DNA from: Candidatus Gemmiger stercorigallinarum
GTDB lineage: Bacteria; Bacillota; Clostridia; Oscillospirales; Ruminococcaceae
Assembly: GCA_019119495.1 (NCBI GenBank)
Contig: DWWX01000020.1
Location: forward strand, 245,738 to 309,737
DNA: 64,000 nt
Reading direction: 5' to 3'
Within the stretch, counting starts at the first letter, position 1. Each line of letters begins with the position of its first letter. The notes beneath the pieces were generated by a model, which was not told the DNA's origin, made no database searches, and saw only the letters and a list, made by a program, of their open reading frames with translations. Shown piece after piece: positions 39,974 to 49,974 of this stretch. Made by a program: the position numbers and the translations under genes.

Positions 39974-40006
39974 GGCCCGGCAGGGGCAGATCTCCCCCGC
40001 CGGGCC
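39974..40006. terminator. Terminator downstream of pheT
   Basis: GGCCCGGCAGGGG loop CCCCCGCCGGGCC with T-rich flank on both strands. Confidence 0.75.
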
Positions 40007-40082
40007 AGCATTTTTGCTTTGGATGGCTTTTAATGGTTTTGCCGTCAGGCGGCTGCGGATGCCGTCAAACCTGCACAGGCAA

Positions 40083-42497
40083 TCAGCGGATCTCGACGCC
40101 CAGGCGGTATTTCAGGTTGCCCAGGATCTTTTTGACGTAGCGGTCCACCTCGGCGTTTTCCAGCGGCTTGCCGGTGGGGACAAAGTGCAGGGTAAAGGCC
40201 ATGCTCTTTTTGCCCTCGCCCAGCTGCTCGCCGCGGTAAATGTCGAACAGCTGGATCTCGCCCACATGGGGGCAGGCCTTGTGCATCTCGCCGACGATGT
40301 CGCCGCAGGTCACGGCCTCGTCGGCTACCAGGGCCAGGTCGCGGCTGACCACATCGAACTCCGGGATGGGCTTGTAGCGCAGGTTGGCGTCGGCCAGCGC
40401 CGAGAAGGCGACGTAGTCGATCTCGCCCAGGTAGATGTTCTGGTGGTTCTTGCTGTCCTTGGGCAGCTTGAGCTCGGCGGTGACGTCGTTGGCCAGCTTG
40501 CCGAAGCAGCCGATGCGCTGCCCCTTGCAGAGGATGCGGGCCGAGATGCCGGGGTGCAGCCAGGGGGTGTCATCCGCGCGCTGGTAGTCGAACGTCAGGC
40601 CGAACTGCTCGGCCAGGGCCTCGACCGCGCCCTTGACCTGGAAGAAGTCCTCGTCCTCGCCCCAGGCCACAAAGCCCAGGTGCAGGCGTTCCTCCGGCAG
40701 CTCGGTGACGGGCAGCTGTTTGGGGAGATAGATGTTGGACAGCTCGAACAGACGGCCGGAAGCGTTGCCGTTTTTCAGGTTGGTGACGGCGGCGTTCAGC
40801 AGCGAAGGCGCCAGCAGCGTGCGCATGATGGTCAGGTTGGAGCTGATGGGGTTGAGAAGGCGGATGACCTTGCGCTCCGGCGCATCGGCGGCGATGTGCA
40901 GCGCGTCCAGGTCGGCGTCGGCGTAGAAGGACATGGTCTCGGCCTCGTAGAAGCCCTGGGCGCACAGCACCCGCTTTGCCTTGGCGCGGCGGCGCTGCTC
41001 CGCGTCCAGGCCGCCGCCCGTAACGGTGGCGTCCTTGAGGAAGGTGGGCACGATATGCTCGTAGCCGTACTCGCGGATGACTTCCTCGGCCAGGTCGGGC
41101 TCGCCCACCTCGATGTCCTCGCGGTAGCGGGGGGCGACGACCTCCAGCCTGTCGCCGTCGCGCTCGACCTGGAAGTCCAGCCGGGTCAGGATGTCCACCA
41201 CCGCGTCGGCGGGGACCTCGATGCCCAGGATGCGGTTGATGCCGCTGACGGTGGCCGAGATGTGCTTGCCCTCGCGGGGGGCGCCGGCGCTGACGTCAAA
41301 GGCACTGGCGGTGACCTCGCCGCAGCCCAGTTCCTGGATCAGGTGCAGCGCGCGGGCCATGCCCAGTTCGGCGGTGTACTCGGAGACGCCCTTCTCGTAG
41401 TGGCTGGAGGCGTCGGTGGACTGGCCCAGGCTGCGGGAGGTCTTGCGGATGCTGTCGCGGGCGAACTTGGCAGACTCGAACAGCAGCTGGGTGGTCTTGT
41501 CGGTGATCTCGCTGTTCAGGCCGCCCATAACGCCGGCCAGCGCCACCGGCTTGGCGCCGTCGCAGATGACCAGATTGCTTTCGCTCAGGGCAAACTCTTT
41601 GCCGTCCAGCGTGACGATGCTTTCGCCCTGCCGGGCGCGGCGGACGATGATCTGGCAGCTTTCCAGCGTGGACATGTCAAAGGCGTGCATCGGCTGGCCG
41701 ATCTCCAGCATGACATAGTTGGTGATGTCCACCACGTTGGAGATGCTGCGCAGGCCGCACAGCGCCAGGTGGCGCTTCATCCAGCGGGGGGACTGGCCGG
41801 GGGTGATGTTGCGCACATAGTGGCCCAGGTAACGGGGGCACAGGTCGGGCGCTTCCACCGCGATGGAGAGGCGCGGGTCTTTGTAGTCGCTGGTGGTGTA
41901 GTCGGTGGCGGGCATCTTGAGGGGCTTGTTCAGCACGGCGGCCACCTCGCGGGCGATGCCCAGAACCGACTGGCAGTCGGCGCGGTTGGCGGTGATGGAG
42001 ATGTCGAAGATATAGTCGTCCAGCCCCACCACCGGCACAATATCGGCGCCGGGGACGGTGTCCTTGGGCAGGTCCAGCAGGCCGTAGACCTCGGCGCCGG
42101 GGTACAGGTCCTCGTTCAGGCCCAGTTCCTCGCCGCTGCACAGCATGCCGTTGGACTCGACGCCCATCAGGGGCTTTGCCTTGATCTTGATACCGCCGGG
42201 CAGCGTGGCGCCGTCCAGCGCGGCGGGGGTGTGCATGCCCACATAGACGTTGGGCGCGCCGGTGCTGATCTGGATGTCATGGCCGTAGTCGCCGCAGTCC
42301 ACCTTGCAGACGTGCAGGTGGGTGCCCTCCTGGGGCACGGCCTCGGTGACGACGCCGACGACGACGCGGCTGATCTCGGCCCCCAGGTCGATCAGCTCCT
42401 CCACCTCGAACCCGCAGGAGAACAGCTTGCTCTGCAGCTCCTGGGGGGTCACGTCAATGTCCACATATTCTTTCAGCCAACTGAATGGTACTTTCAT
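40083..42497 (-). CDS. pheT: Phenylalanine--tRNA ligase beta subunit
   Basis: MKVPFSWLKEYVDIDVTPQEL through GKPLENAEVDRYVKKILGNLKYRLGVEIR. Confidence 0.96.
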   Translation of the reverse strand: MKVPFSWLKEYVDIDVTPQELQSKLFSCGFEVEELIDLGAEISRVVVGVVTEAVPQEGTHLHVCKVDCGDYGHDIQISTGAPNVYVGMHTPAALDGATLPGGIKIKAKPLMGVESNGMLCSGEELGLNEDLYPGAEVYGLLDLPKDTVPGADIVPVVGLDDYIFDISITANRADCQSVLGIAREVAAVLNKPLKMPATDYTTSDYKDPRLSIAVEAPDLCPRYLGHYVRNITPGQSPRWMKRHLALCGLRSISNVVDITNYVMLEIGQPMHAFDMSTLESCQIIVRRARQGESIVTLDGKEFALSESNLVICDGAKPVALAGVMGGLNSEITDKTTQLLFESAKFARDSIRKTSRSLGQSTDASSHYEKGVSEYTAELGMARALHLIQELGCGEVTASAFDVSAGAPREGKHISATVSGINRILGIEVPADAVVDILTRLDFQVERDGDRLEVVAPRYREDIEVGEPDLAEEVIREYGYEHIVPTFLKDATVTGGGLDAEQRRRAKAKRVLCAQGFYEAETMSFYADADLDALHIAADAPERKVIRLLNPISSNLTIMRTLLAPSLLNAAVTNLKNGNASGRLFELSNIYLPKQLPVTELPEERLHLGFVAWGEDEDFFQVKGAVEALAEQFGLTFDYQRADDTPWLHPGISARILCKGQRIGCFGKLANDVTAELKLPKDSKNHQNIYLGEIDYVAFSALADANLRYKPIPEFDVVSRDLALVADEAVTCGDIVGEMHKACPHVGEIQLFDIYRGEQLGEGKKSMAFTLHFVPTGKPLENAEVDRYVKKILGNLKYRLGVEIR

Positions 42498-42518
42498 GGT
42501 GCGTTTCCTCCTTTTTAC

Positions 42519-43541
42519 TTAATCCTTGAACTGTTTGAGGAAACGCAGGTCGTTTTCAAACAGCAGGCCGATGTTGTTGATGCCGTACTTGAGCATGGCA
42601 ATGCGCTCGATGCCGATGCCGAAGGCCAGGCCGGAATAAACATTGGGGTCGATGCCGCAGTTTTCCAGCACGCTGTGGTGGACGATGCCGGCGCCCAGCA
42701 CCTCGATCCAGCCGGTGTGCTTGCACAGCGGGCAGCCCTTGCCGCCGCACTCGAAGCAGGAGACGTCCACCTCGACGCTGGGCTCGGTGAAGGGGAAGTA
42801 GGACGGGCGCAGGCGGGTTTTGACGCCGGCGCCGAACAGCGCCTGCACAAACTGGTCCAGCATGCCCTGCAGGTCGCACAGGGTGATATGCCTGTCCACC
42901 ACCAGACCCTCCATCTGGTGGAACATGGGCGAGTGGGTGGCGTCCGAGTCGGAGCGGAACACCCGGCCGGGCACCAGCACCTTGATGGGGGGCTTCTGCC
43001 GGTCCATGACGCGGATCTGGCCGCCGGAGGTCTGGGTGCGCAGCACGATGTCCTCGGCCACATAGAAGGTATCCTGCATATCGCGGGCGGGGTGGTTTTT
43101 GGGCACGTTCAGGCGGGTGAAGTTGTGGTCGTCGTCCTCAATCTCAGGGCCTTCGTAGATGTCAAAGCCCATGCCGGCAAAGGCGTCCACGATCTGGTTT
43201 TTGACCAGCGTGATGGGGTGCAGGTTGCCCATCTCCCGGCGGACGCCGGGCAGGGTGATGTCCACCGCCTCGGCCCTGTTGCGGGCTTCCAGCTCGATGC
43301 GCTCGATCTCGGCGTTCAGCTGCTGGTAGCGGGCCTCGGCCCAGGCCTTGCACTCGTTGATGGTCTTGCCGGCGGCGGGGCGCTCTTCTTTGGGCACATC
43401 CCGCAGGCCCTTCATCAGGCCGGCCACGCTGCCGTTTTTGCCCAGATACTTCTGCCAGAAGGCAGAAAGCTCCTCTTTGCTGCGCACGCCGGCGGCGTCG
43501 GCCTCCAGCTGTTCTTTCAGTGCGCGGATCTTTTCTTCCAT
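42519..43541 (-). CDS. pheS: Phenylalanine--tRNA ligase alpha subunit
   Basis: [25 protein letters not shown]...FEGPEIE-type and [14 protein letters not shown] motifs. Confidence 0.96.
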   Translation of the reverse strand: MEEKIRALKEQLEADAAGVRSKEELSAFWQKYLGKNGSVAGLMKGLRDVPKEERPAAGKTINECKAWAEARYQQLNAEIERIELEARNRAEAVDITLPGVRREMGNLHPITLVKNQIVDAFAGMGFDIYEGPEIEDDDHNFTRLNVPKNHPARDMQDTFYVAEDIVLRTQTSGGQIRVMDRQKPPIKVLVPGRVFRSDSDATHSPMFHQMEGLVVDRHITLCDLQGMLDQFVQALFGAGVKTRLRPSYFPFTEPSVEVDVSCFECGGKGCPLCKHTGWIEVLGAGIVHHSVLENCGIDPNVYSGLAFGIGIERIAMLKYGINNIGLLFENDLRFLKQFKD

Positions 43542-43604
43542 AATACACCTCGTTTTCGATTGTCGGCCGGTGCCGGCCGCTGGCGCAAACAGACGTAAAC
43601 AGAA

Positions 43605-43930
43605 AAACGGCTCCGTCCCTGGCATAAGAGCCAATGGGACGAAGCCGTTTGCAACACTCCGCGGTACCACCCGTATTCCGCCGTGCAAAGACGGCGGCGC
43701 TTGTTTCTGCCGGTAACGGTGCAGGGCCGTCCCGCGTTACTGGGCGTAAAAGCCGTTCGCACGGGCCACTCGGGAGCGAACTTCGGCGCAGCGCCGTTCG
43801 GGGGACCTTTCAGCCGGTGAGTCCCCTCTCTGCCAATGCCTGCCGTTTGGGGCGGGCCGCGCCGCGTGTGCGGCAGCCGGGCAGCTGCGATTACTTTCTC
43901 CGTCAAGGTGTTTCGCCATAGACTGGTTTC
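43605..43930 (-). promoter_or_regulatory. T-box riboswitch leader of pheST
   Basis: Reverse strand GGGTGGTACCGCGGAGTG T-box, terminator AACGGCTTCGTCCC...GGGACGGAGCCGTTTTT, stem I with probable UUC specifier at 43778-43780. Confidence 0.92.
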
Positions 43931-43931
43931 T

Positions 43932-43960
43932 ATTTTATGCGTTTGGGCGGCGTTCGTCAA
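43932..43960 (-). promoter_or_regulatory. Promoter for the pheST T-box transcript
   Basis: Reverse strand TTGACG - 17 nt - TAAAAT. Confidence 0.8.
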
Positions 43961-44024
43961 GGGGTGGGGCGAACAATTTTAAAGGTTTGCCGCCAACGCA
44001 GGCTCCGGGCAGGCCGCCCTGGCG

Positions 44025-44540
44025 TCACTGAACCGCAGACTGCGCAGCCCCGGCAAGATACCCCTGCAAACTGCGCAGCGCCGCCGGGTCATCGGGATAG
44101 TAAATCAGCAGCCCTTCACTGCCCGGCAGCTGCACAGCAAGCAAATTATCATCCATCACCATCAAGTAGGTGGCGTCTGCCGTCTCTGCGTCCCAGGTCA
44201 GCAGAAGGTAGGCCGCGCACTCTGTCATGCCAGGGCTGGCGGTTTGGGGCCAGGGCAGCAGGTTGCGCAGCGCCGGGCGGTACTGCGTTTGGCTAAGCAG
44301 CTCTATCACCCGGGTATAGGCCTCATCATCGGTGGCAAGGCCCTGCAGTTCGGCCGTATCGGGCACAAATTTGCCGTCGATCAGCTGCAGGCTATCCCAA
44401 ATGCAGCTGACAGCCTGCGGCTGCCTGCCATCGCTGCCGGAAACCTGCGAAAACGTCCGGGGCAACAGCCGCCAGGTGAGCAGAGCGGCCAGCAGGACAG
44501 CCGCCACGGCCAAGACGGCAAAACGCTTGCGGATGCGCAT
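44025..44540 (-). CDS. Hypothetical protein with N-terminal signal/TM segment
   Basis: MRIRKRFAVLAVAAVLLAALLTW then soluble domain; no family recognised. Confidence 0.6.
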   Translation of the reverse strand: MRIRKRFAVLAVAAVLLAALLTWRLLPRTFSQVSGSDGRQPQAVSCIWDSLQLIDGKFVPDTAELQGLATDDEAYTRVIELLSQTQYRPALRNLLPWPQTASPGMTECAAYLLLTWDAETADATYLMVMDDNLLAVQLPGSEGLLIYYPDDPAALRSLQGYLAGAAQSAVQ

Positions 44541-44747
44541 ACCAGTTCCTCCTTACAGGGGTCGGGGAGACGGATAGGGTTTTGGGCCATACCAGAAGCC
44601 GCCAAAGCTGCCCGCGGTTCCCGATGTGCCCCGGCTTTGACCGCAGTATACCATTTCCGCCCATGCCCGGCAAGCGCCCCGCGCGCATTTTGCGTCGAAT
44701 TGACGTCCATTTTACATTGATTTTACGTTGGTTTGCGGCATGCTAAA

Positions 44748-44810
44748 AGCCGCGCCCCGGCACGGCGGAAGATACCCAAACAGGCTTCCGCCGGCGCGGG
44801 GCGCGGCAAA
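44748..44810 (-). terminator. Terminator of the Bax inhibitor-1 family gene
   Basis: Long GC hairpin GCCGCGCCCCGGCACGGCGGAAG / CTTCCGCCGGCGCGGGGCGCGGC, TTTT on the - strand. Confidence 0.75.
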
Positions 44811-44856
44811 AATAGATTGGATCACGTTATGCCGGAAGTCTCCGGCCGCGGCACGC

Positions 44857-45660
44857 TCAGTTGCTGCGGCTGCGGCCCAGCAGGCGGATAACGTACAGGA
44901 AGATGTTGATATAGTCAAGATAAAGCTGCAGCGCGCCGATGATGGAGCTTTTGTGCAGCATGGCTTCGTCGCCGCCGAAGTAGGCGTAGAAGCTGCGCAG
45001 CTTCTGGGTGTCGTAAGCGGTAAAGCCCATGAACACCAGCAGGCCAACGGCGCACAGCAGCACGTCAAACAGGCCGAAGCTGCCCACGAACAGCATGCCG
45101 AACAGCGACACCACCAGCAGGGCGATCAGGCCGCCCATCAGCTTGGGGCCCCAGCCGGTCAGGTCCCGCTGGGTGCGCAAGCCGTACACGGCCATGATGC
45201 CGAAGTAGACCGCGCCCACCAGGAAAGCCAAGATCAGCGTGGACAGGTCGTAGACCACAAAGTAGACGCTGAGGTTGATGCCGGTCAGCGCCGCATAGGC
45301 AAAGAACATGGCCGTGGCGGTGGCGGGCTGTATCTTCTGCACCCGCATGGACAGCACCGCGACCAGGATCAGCTCGCCGATGGACAAAGCAAAGACCAGG
45401 CCGGTGTTCCACAGCGCGACAAACGCGCCCGAAATCACGGTGGCCAGCGCCACGGCGAAAGTAAGCATCAGGCCGGCGAACATCCAGCCAAAGGTGCGGG
45501 CCATGTACTGGCTCAGGGACAGGTACGGGCTTTCGGCATAGCCGGCGGCGCCGGCCTGCGCCTGCTGATACCGCTGCTGCTGATATTGCTGATACGCCTG
45601 GTCGTAACGGTCATTCTGCTCAGACCCGTTGCGGCGAGGATCATTTTCGTAATAAGCCAT
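44857..45660 (-). CDS. Bax inhibitor-1/YccA family membrane protein
   Basis: Seven TM segments, GFTAYDTQKL, ALQLYLDYINIFLYVIRLLG. Confidence 0.92.
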   Translation of the reverse strand: MAYYENDPRRNGSEQNDRYDQAYQQYQQQRYQQAQAGAAGYAESPYLSLSQYMARTFGWMFAGLMLTFAVALATVISGAFVALWNTGLVFALSIGELILVAVLSMRVQKIQPATATAMFFAYAALTGINLSVYFVVYDLSTLILAFLVGAVYFGIMAVYGLRTQRDLTGWGPKLMGGLIALLVVSLFGMLFVGSFGLFDVLLCAVGLLVFMGFTAYDTQKLRSFYAYFGGDEAMLHKSSIIGALQLYLDYINIFLYVIRLLGRSRSN

Positions 45661-45891
45661 AGTTGATTTCCCCTTTCTGTTTGGGTACACTTATTATATA
45701 CCCAAACAAATGAAAAATGTGTAAATTATCTATGAACTGTTGGGGGAACGGGCCGGTATTTGCTATAAAAGCATCAGGCTGCACCGCTGTTTTCCTGCTT
45801 TTGCGGCCGGCCCCTCTGCAAAGCTGCCGGCGGGGGGGGCTTGCCGCAGCGGCCGGGAGCCGTTTCCCCACAAACGCCAAAGGAGGCTGCC

Positions 45892-46998
45892 ATGCCCTGT
45901 TCCGCCGCGCCGTTCGGCATCTATCTGCATATTCCCTACTGCCCGGCCAAGTGCCGGTACTGCGACTTTTTCTCCCGCCCGGGCTGCCGGGCGGTGCCGC
46001 AGGACTACTGCGATGCCCTGCTGCGGGAACTGCGCAAAAATACCCGCCGGCCCAACACGCTGTATTTCGGCGGCGGAACGCCGGCGCTGCTCTCCCCCGC
46101 CCAGGCGGCCGCGCTGATTGAGGCCGCCGACCCGCTGCCGGGGGCGGAGATCACGCTGGAGGCCAACCCCGATGTGGTGACGCCGGAGACACTGAAGGGT
46201 TTCCGCGCCGCCGGGGTGACGCGCATCAGCTTTGGCGTGCAGAGCGCCGACGACGCCCAGCTGCGCCGCCTGGGCCGCACCCACACCGCGGCGGGGGCCG
46301 CGCAGGCGCTGGACTGGGCGGTGCAGGCGGGCTTTGACGAGATCTGCGGCGACATCATGCTGGCGCTGCCGGGGTATTCAAACGCCGAATTTGACCGCAC
46401 GCTGGCGCTTTTGAAGGACGGCGGCTGCACCCATATCTCGGCCTACCTGCTCAAGATCGAGCCGGGCACCGCCTTTTTCAAACATCCGCCGGCGGACCTC
46501 CCGGACGGGGACGCGGCGGCGGATTTTTACCTGTACGCAGTGCAGCGGCTGGCCGAGGAAGGTTACCCCCAGTACGAGATCAGCAACTTTGCCGGGCCGG
46601 AGCACCGGGGCCGGCACAACCTGCTGTACTGGGACTGCCGGGACTACCTGGGCCTTGGCCCCGCCGCCCACAGCTGCCTGGACAGCGTGCGCAGCTTTTG
46701 GCCTGCCGGGCCGGGCGCGGTGGAGGCCTTTATTGCTGGGACGCTGGAACCCCGGACCGAGGGCATCTGCGACGCCGAGGACTATCTGATGCTGCGGCTG
46801 CGGCTGCGGGACGGGCTGGACCTGGAGCAGTACGCCGCCCGGTTCGGCGGGGCGCTGAACCCGCGGCAGCGGGCCTTTGCCGGGCAGTGCGCTGCCGCCG
46901 GCTACGCCGAATTTGACGGCAGGGTGCTGCGCCTGACGCCGCGGGGGCTGCTGGTGCAGAACAGCATCGTATCCGAGCTGATGGCGGAGGAAGAATAA
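45892..46998 (+). CDS. hemW: Radical SAM family heme chaperone HemW
   Basis: FGIYLHIPYCPAKCRYCDFFS; YFGGGTPALLSPAQ; HISAYLLKIEPGT. Confidence 0.93.
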   Translation: MPCSAAPFGIYLHIPYCPAKCRYCDFFSRPGCRAVPQDYCDALLRELRKNTRRPNTLYFGGGTPALLSPAQAAALIEAADPLPGAEITLEANPDVVTPETLKGFRAAGVTRISFGVQSADDAQLRRLGRTHTAAGAAQALDWAVQAGFDEICGDIMLALPGYSNAEFDRTLALLKDGGCTHISAYLLKIEPGTAFFKHPPADLPDGDAAADFYLYAVQRLAEEGYPQYEISNFAGPEHRGRHNLLYWDCRDYLGLGPAAHSCLDSVRSFWPAGPGAVEAFIAGTLEPRTEGICDAEDYLMLRLRLRDGLDLEQYAARFGGALNPRQRAFAGQCAAAGYAEFDGRVLRLTPRGLLVQNSIVSELMAEEE

Positions 46999-47056
46999 AA
47001 AGCGAAAGCGCCAGGGGCGGACCGGCGCTTTGGCGCGGCGGTTTTGCCGGCCGCGG

Positions 47057-47680
47057 TCACAGCTTGTCCCAAAGGCGCAGGCGGGTCAACAGCAGCAGTG
47101 CAACGGCATATTCTGCTGCCAGGAAAATACCATTGGTCACCAGGTAAAGATGCGGGATCGGCAGAACGTCCGTCAGCCAGCCTGCCAGCACAAAAAGCGG
47201 CAGAAACAGCCCCACAGCACAGCCGGCTTTGACCATCCAGCGGGCAGGGCGCGCCGGGGACAGCATCCGCCCAACGCCGTAGCAGACCACGCCAATGCCC
47301 TGCACCACCATGCCGCCCGCAATGTAGTCGGCCGTCTGTTTTTCGTGCCAGGCGGCCAGGGCGCAAACCAGCCCGACCCCCAGGAAAAACAGCGCCGCCA
47401 GATACAGCACCCGGCTGGCAAAAGCGGCGTCCAGCCGGCGCGCCGGGGCGGGCCCGGCTTCCGGCGGCGTGCCCCGGCTGCCCTTGAGCAGATAGTCGGT
47501 GGTGACGCAGAACAGCTCGCTCAGGGCAATGATTTTATCCAGCTCCGGCTGGGCCTGGGCGGATTCCCACTTGGATACCGCCTGGCGGGAGACGTTCAGT
47601 TTTTCGGCAAGCTGTTCCTGCGAAAGCCCGTGTTCGCGGCGCAGCTGCTGGATACGGTCGGCAAGGGTCGGTTGGTTCAT
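47057..47680 (-). CDS. XRE-family HTH regulator with C-terminal membrane domain
   Basis: LADRIQQLRREHGLSQEQLAEKLNVSRQAVSKWES plus several TM segments. Confidence 0.9.
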   Translation of the reverse strand: MNQPTLADRIQQLRREHGLSQEQLAEKLNVSRQAVSKWESAQAQPELDKIIALSELFCVTTDYLLKGSRGTPPEAGPAPARRLDAAFASRVLYLAALFFLGVGLVCALAAWHEKQTADYIAGGMVVQGIGVVCYGVGRMLSPARPARWMVKAGCAVGLFLPLFVLAGWLTDVLPIPHLYLVTNGIFLAAEYAVALLLLTRLRLWDKL

Positions 47681-47950
47681 CGTCTGGTTTCTCCTGTTTC
47701 CGGGGCGTGCCCCATTTGTTGCGGCCTTATCGTACCATTTTGGCCGGTTGCGGGGCAAGCAAGTCAGGCTGGAAGTTTGTCAACCGGGGGTTGCGCCGGA
47801 TATATGGCGCGTTGTCATGCCGTTTGGGGAGTTTCCGGTCACTTTTCTGGCACACCACCCCGGCCCGCGCAGCACGATACAGCAATCGCCGCCTTTGCCC
47901 TCGAAAGAGGGCAGGGGCGGCGGTTTTGTATCTGCCGTTTCCAGCAGCCG

Positions 47951-48610
47951 TCATTTCTTTTTGGTAAAGCGGTACTCGGTGCCATCCTTCAGGCGCTGGA
48001 TGTTGGAGCGGTGCATATAGATGACCATGCCGCCCATGATGGCCGCGCAGACGCCGATGAACACCAGCGACGGCAGGTTGGCCCCCTGCCAGGCCCAGTA
48101 AACGATGGCCAGGATGGGATACAGCCCCGCCACGATGATACTGCCCAGCGAGACGATGCGGGTGATGGCAAACTCGATCAAAAAGATGATCAGCAGCGCC
48201 AGCACCACCACCGGAGAGGTGGCCAGAATGGCGCCCGCGCCCACCAGCACGCCCTTGCCGCCCTTGAAGCCGAAGTAAACGGGCAGCGTGTGGCCGATGA
48301 CCGCAAAGATACCGGCCAGGTAGGCGCCGCAGACCGGCTCGATCCCGGTGCCGGCGAGCAGCCATGCAAAGATCAGGCGGCCCAGCAGCACGGCAACCGC
48401 GCCCTTGGCCACATCGCCCACCGCGGTGGCGGCACCGGCGGCCTTGCCGTAGTTGCGCAGCATGTTGGTCATGCCCGCGCTGCCGCTGCCGTGGGTGCGC
48501 ACATCGTCGTGGCAGAAGTGCTTGGAGATCAAAATGCCGAACACGATGCTGCCCAAAAGATAAGCTTCGGCCGCCACAAGAATACAGGCCGCGATCAGTT
48601 TGAATCCCAT
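47951..48610 (-). CDS. plsY: Glycerol-3-phosphate acyltransferase
   Basis: AYLLGSIVFGILISK, GSGSAGMTNMLRNYG, FKGGKGVLVGAG. Confidence 0.93.
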   Translation of the reverse strand: MGFKLIAACILVAAEAYLLGSIVFGILISKHFCHDDVRTHGSGSAGMTNMLRNYGKAAGAATAVGDVAKGAVAVLLGRLIFAWLLAGTGIEPVCGAYLAGIFAVIGHTLPVYFGFKGGKGVLVGAGAILATSPVVVLALLIIFLIEFAITRIVSLGSIIVAGLYPILAIVYWAWQGANLPSLVFIGVCAAIMGGMVIYMHRSNIQRLKDGTEYRFTKKK

Positions 48611-48635
48611 GGAAAATCCTCCTCCAACAGATAAG

Positions 48636-49970
48636 TCAGGCGCGGGCAGTGCCGTCGCCGTGCTCCCGCACCAGCATGCGGATGGGGGTGCCGGTCATGC
48701 CGAACGTCTCGCGGATCTGGTTTTCCAGATACCGCTTGTACGAAAAGTGGAACAGCGCCTTCTGGTTGACAAAGCAGACAAACGTCGGCGGCCGGGTGGA
48801 GCTTTGGGTCATGTAGAAGATCTTGAGCCGCTTGCCCTTGTCGGAAGGCGGCTGCACGCGGGCGGTGGCGCGGGCCAGCATCTCGTTGAGGGCACCGGTG
48901 GGGATGCGGGTGCCGTTCTGCATATCCACAAAGCGGATGGTCTCGAACAGCTTGTCGATGCGCTGGCCGGTCTTGGCGCTGATAAACAGGATGGGCGCGT
49001 AGGACATAAAGCTGAAATCCTCGGCCAGCTGCTTGCGCATGGCGTCCATGGTGTAGCTGTCCTTCTCGACCAGGTCCCACTTGTTCACCGCGATGATGCA
49101 GGCCTTGCCCTGCTCGTGGGCGTAGCCGGCAACTTTCGAGTCCTGCTCGGTGAAGCCCTCGGTGGCGTCGATCATGATGACGCATACGCGGCTGCGCTCG
49201 ACCGCGGCCAGGCTGCGCAGCACGCTGTACCGCTCGACGCCGCTTTCCACCTTGCCCTTTTTGCGCAGGCCGGCGGTATCGGTAAAGATGAACTTGCCGT
49301 ACTTGTTGTCCACCGCGGTGTCGATGGCGTCGCGGGTGGTGCCGGCCTCGTTGGCGACGATCATGCGGTCCTCGCCCAGGATATGGTTGACCAGGCTGGA
49401 CTTGCCCACGTTGGGCCGGCCGATGACCGCCACGGGGATGCGCTCGTCATCCTCCGGCTGCTCGTCCGAGAAATCCAGGTGGTCGCAGACGGCGTCCAGC
49501 AGGTCGCCGGTGCCGTGGCCATGCACGCCGGAGACGGGGTACAGCTCGCCGATGCCCAGCGAGTAAAAGTCGTACAGCTCCATGGGCGGCTCGCCGACGG
49601 AATCGCACTTGCTGACCGCCAGCACGATGGGCTTGCCGCTGCGCATCAGCATGCCGGCAATGTCCACGTCCTGCGGCGTGACGCCGGCGGTGACGTCGCA
49701 CAGCATGATGACGCAGTCGGCCGAGTCGATGGCGATCTGGGCCTGGCGGCGCATATGGGCCAGGATGCCGTCGTCGATGTTGGGCTCGATGCCGCCGGTG
49801 TCCACCAGCAGAAACTGGTGGCCGTTCCACTCGCAGTCGCAGAAAATGCGGTCGCGGGTGACGCCGGGGGTATCCTCCACAATGGCCAGGCGCTGGCCGG
49901 TGAGCTTGTTGAACAGCGTCGACTTGCCCACGTTGGGCCGGCCGACGATGGCTACGATCGGTTTTGGCAT
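48636..49970 (-). CDS. der: Ribosome biogenesis GTPase Der
   Basis: Two G domains: GRPNVGKSTLFNKL and GRPNVGKSSLVN, DTAGLRKKGKVE. Confidence 0.96.
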   Translation of the reverse strand: MPKPIVAIVGRPNVGKSTLFNKLTGQRLAIVEDTPGVTRDRIFCDCEWNGHQFLLVDTGGIEPNIDDGILAHMRRQAQIAIDSADCVIMLCDVTAGVTPQDVDIAGMLMRSGKPIVLAVSKCDSVGEPPMELYDFYSLGIGELYPVSGVHGHGTGDLLDAVCDHLDFSDEQPEDDERIPVAVIGRPNVGKSSLVNHILGEDRMIVANEAGTTRDAIDTAVDNKYGKFIFTDTAGLRKKGKVESGVERYSVLRSLAAVERSRVCVIMIDATEGFTEQDSKVAGYAHEQGKACIIAVNKWDLVEKDSYTMDAMRKQLAEDFSFMSYAPILFISAKTGQRIDKLFETIRFVDMQNGTRIPTGALNEMLARATARVQPPSDKGKRLKIFYMTQSSTRPPTFVCFVNQKALFHFSYKRYLENQIRETFGMTGTPIRMLVREHGDGTARA

Positions 49971-49974
49971 TTTG

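Noticed and set aside
40014-43598. 1194-aa plus-strand ORF opposite pheST
   Set aside because: Antisense to well-conserved pheS and pheT; an open frame caused by high GC with low-complexity Ala/Gly/Asp/Leu/Val/His composition and no recognisable domain.
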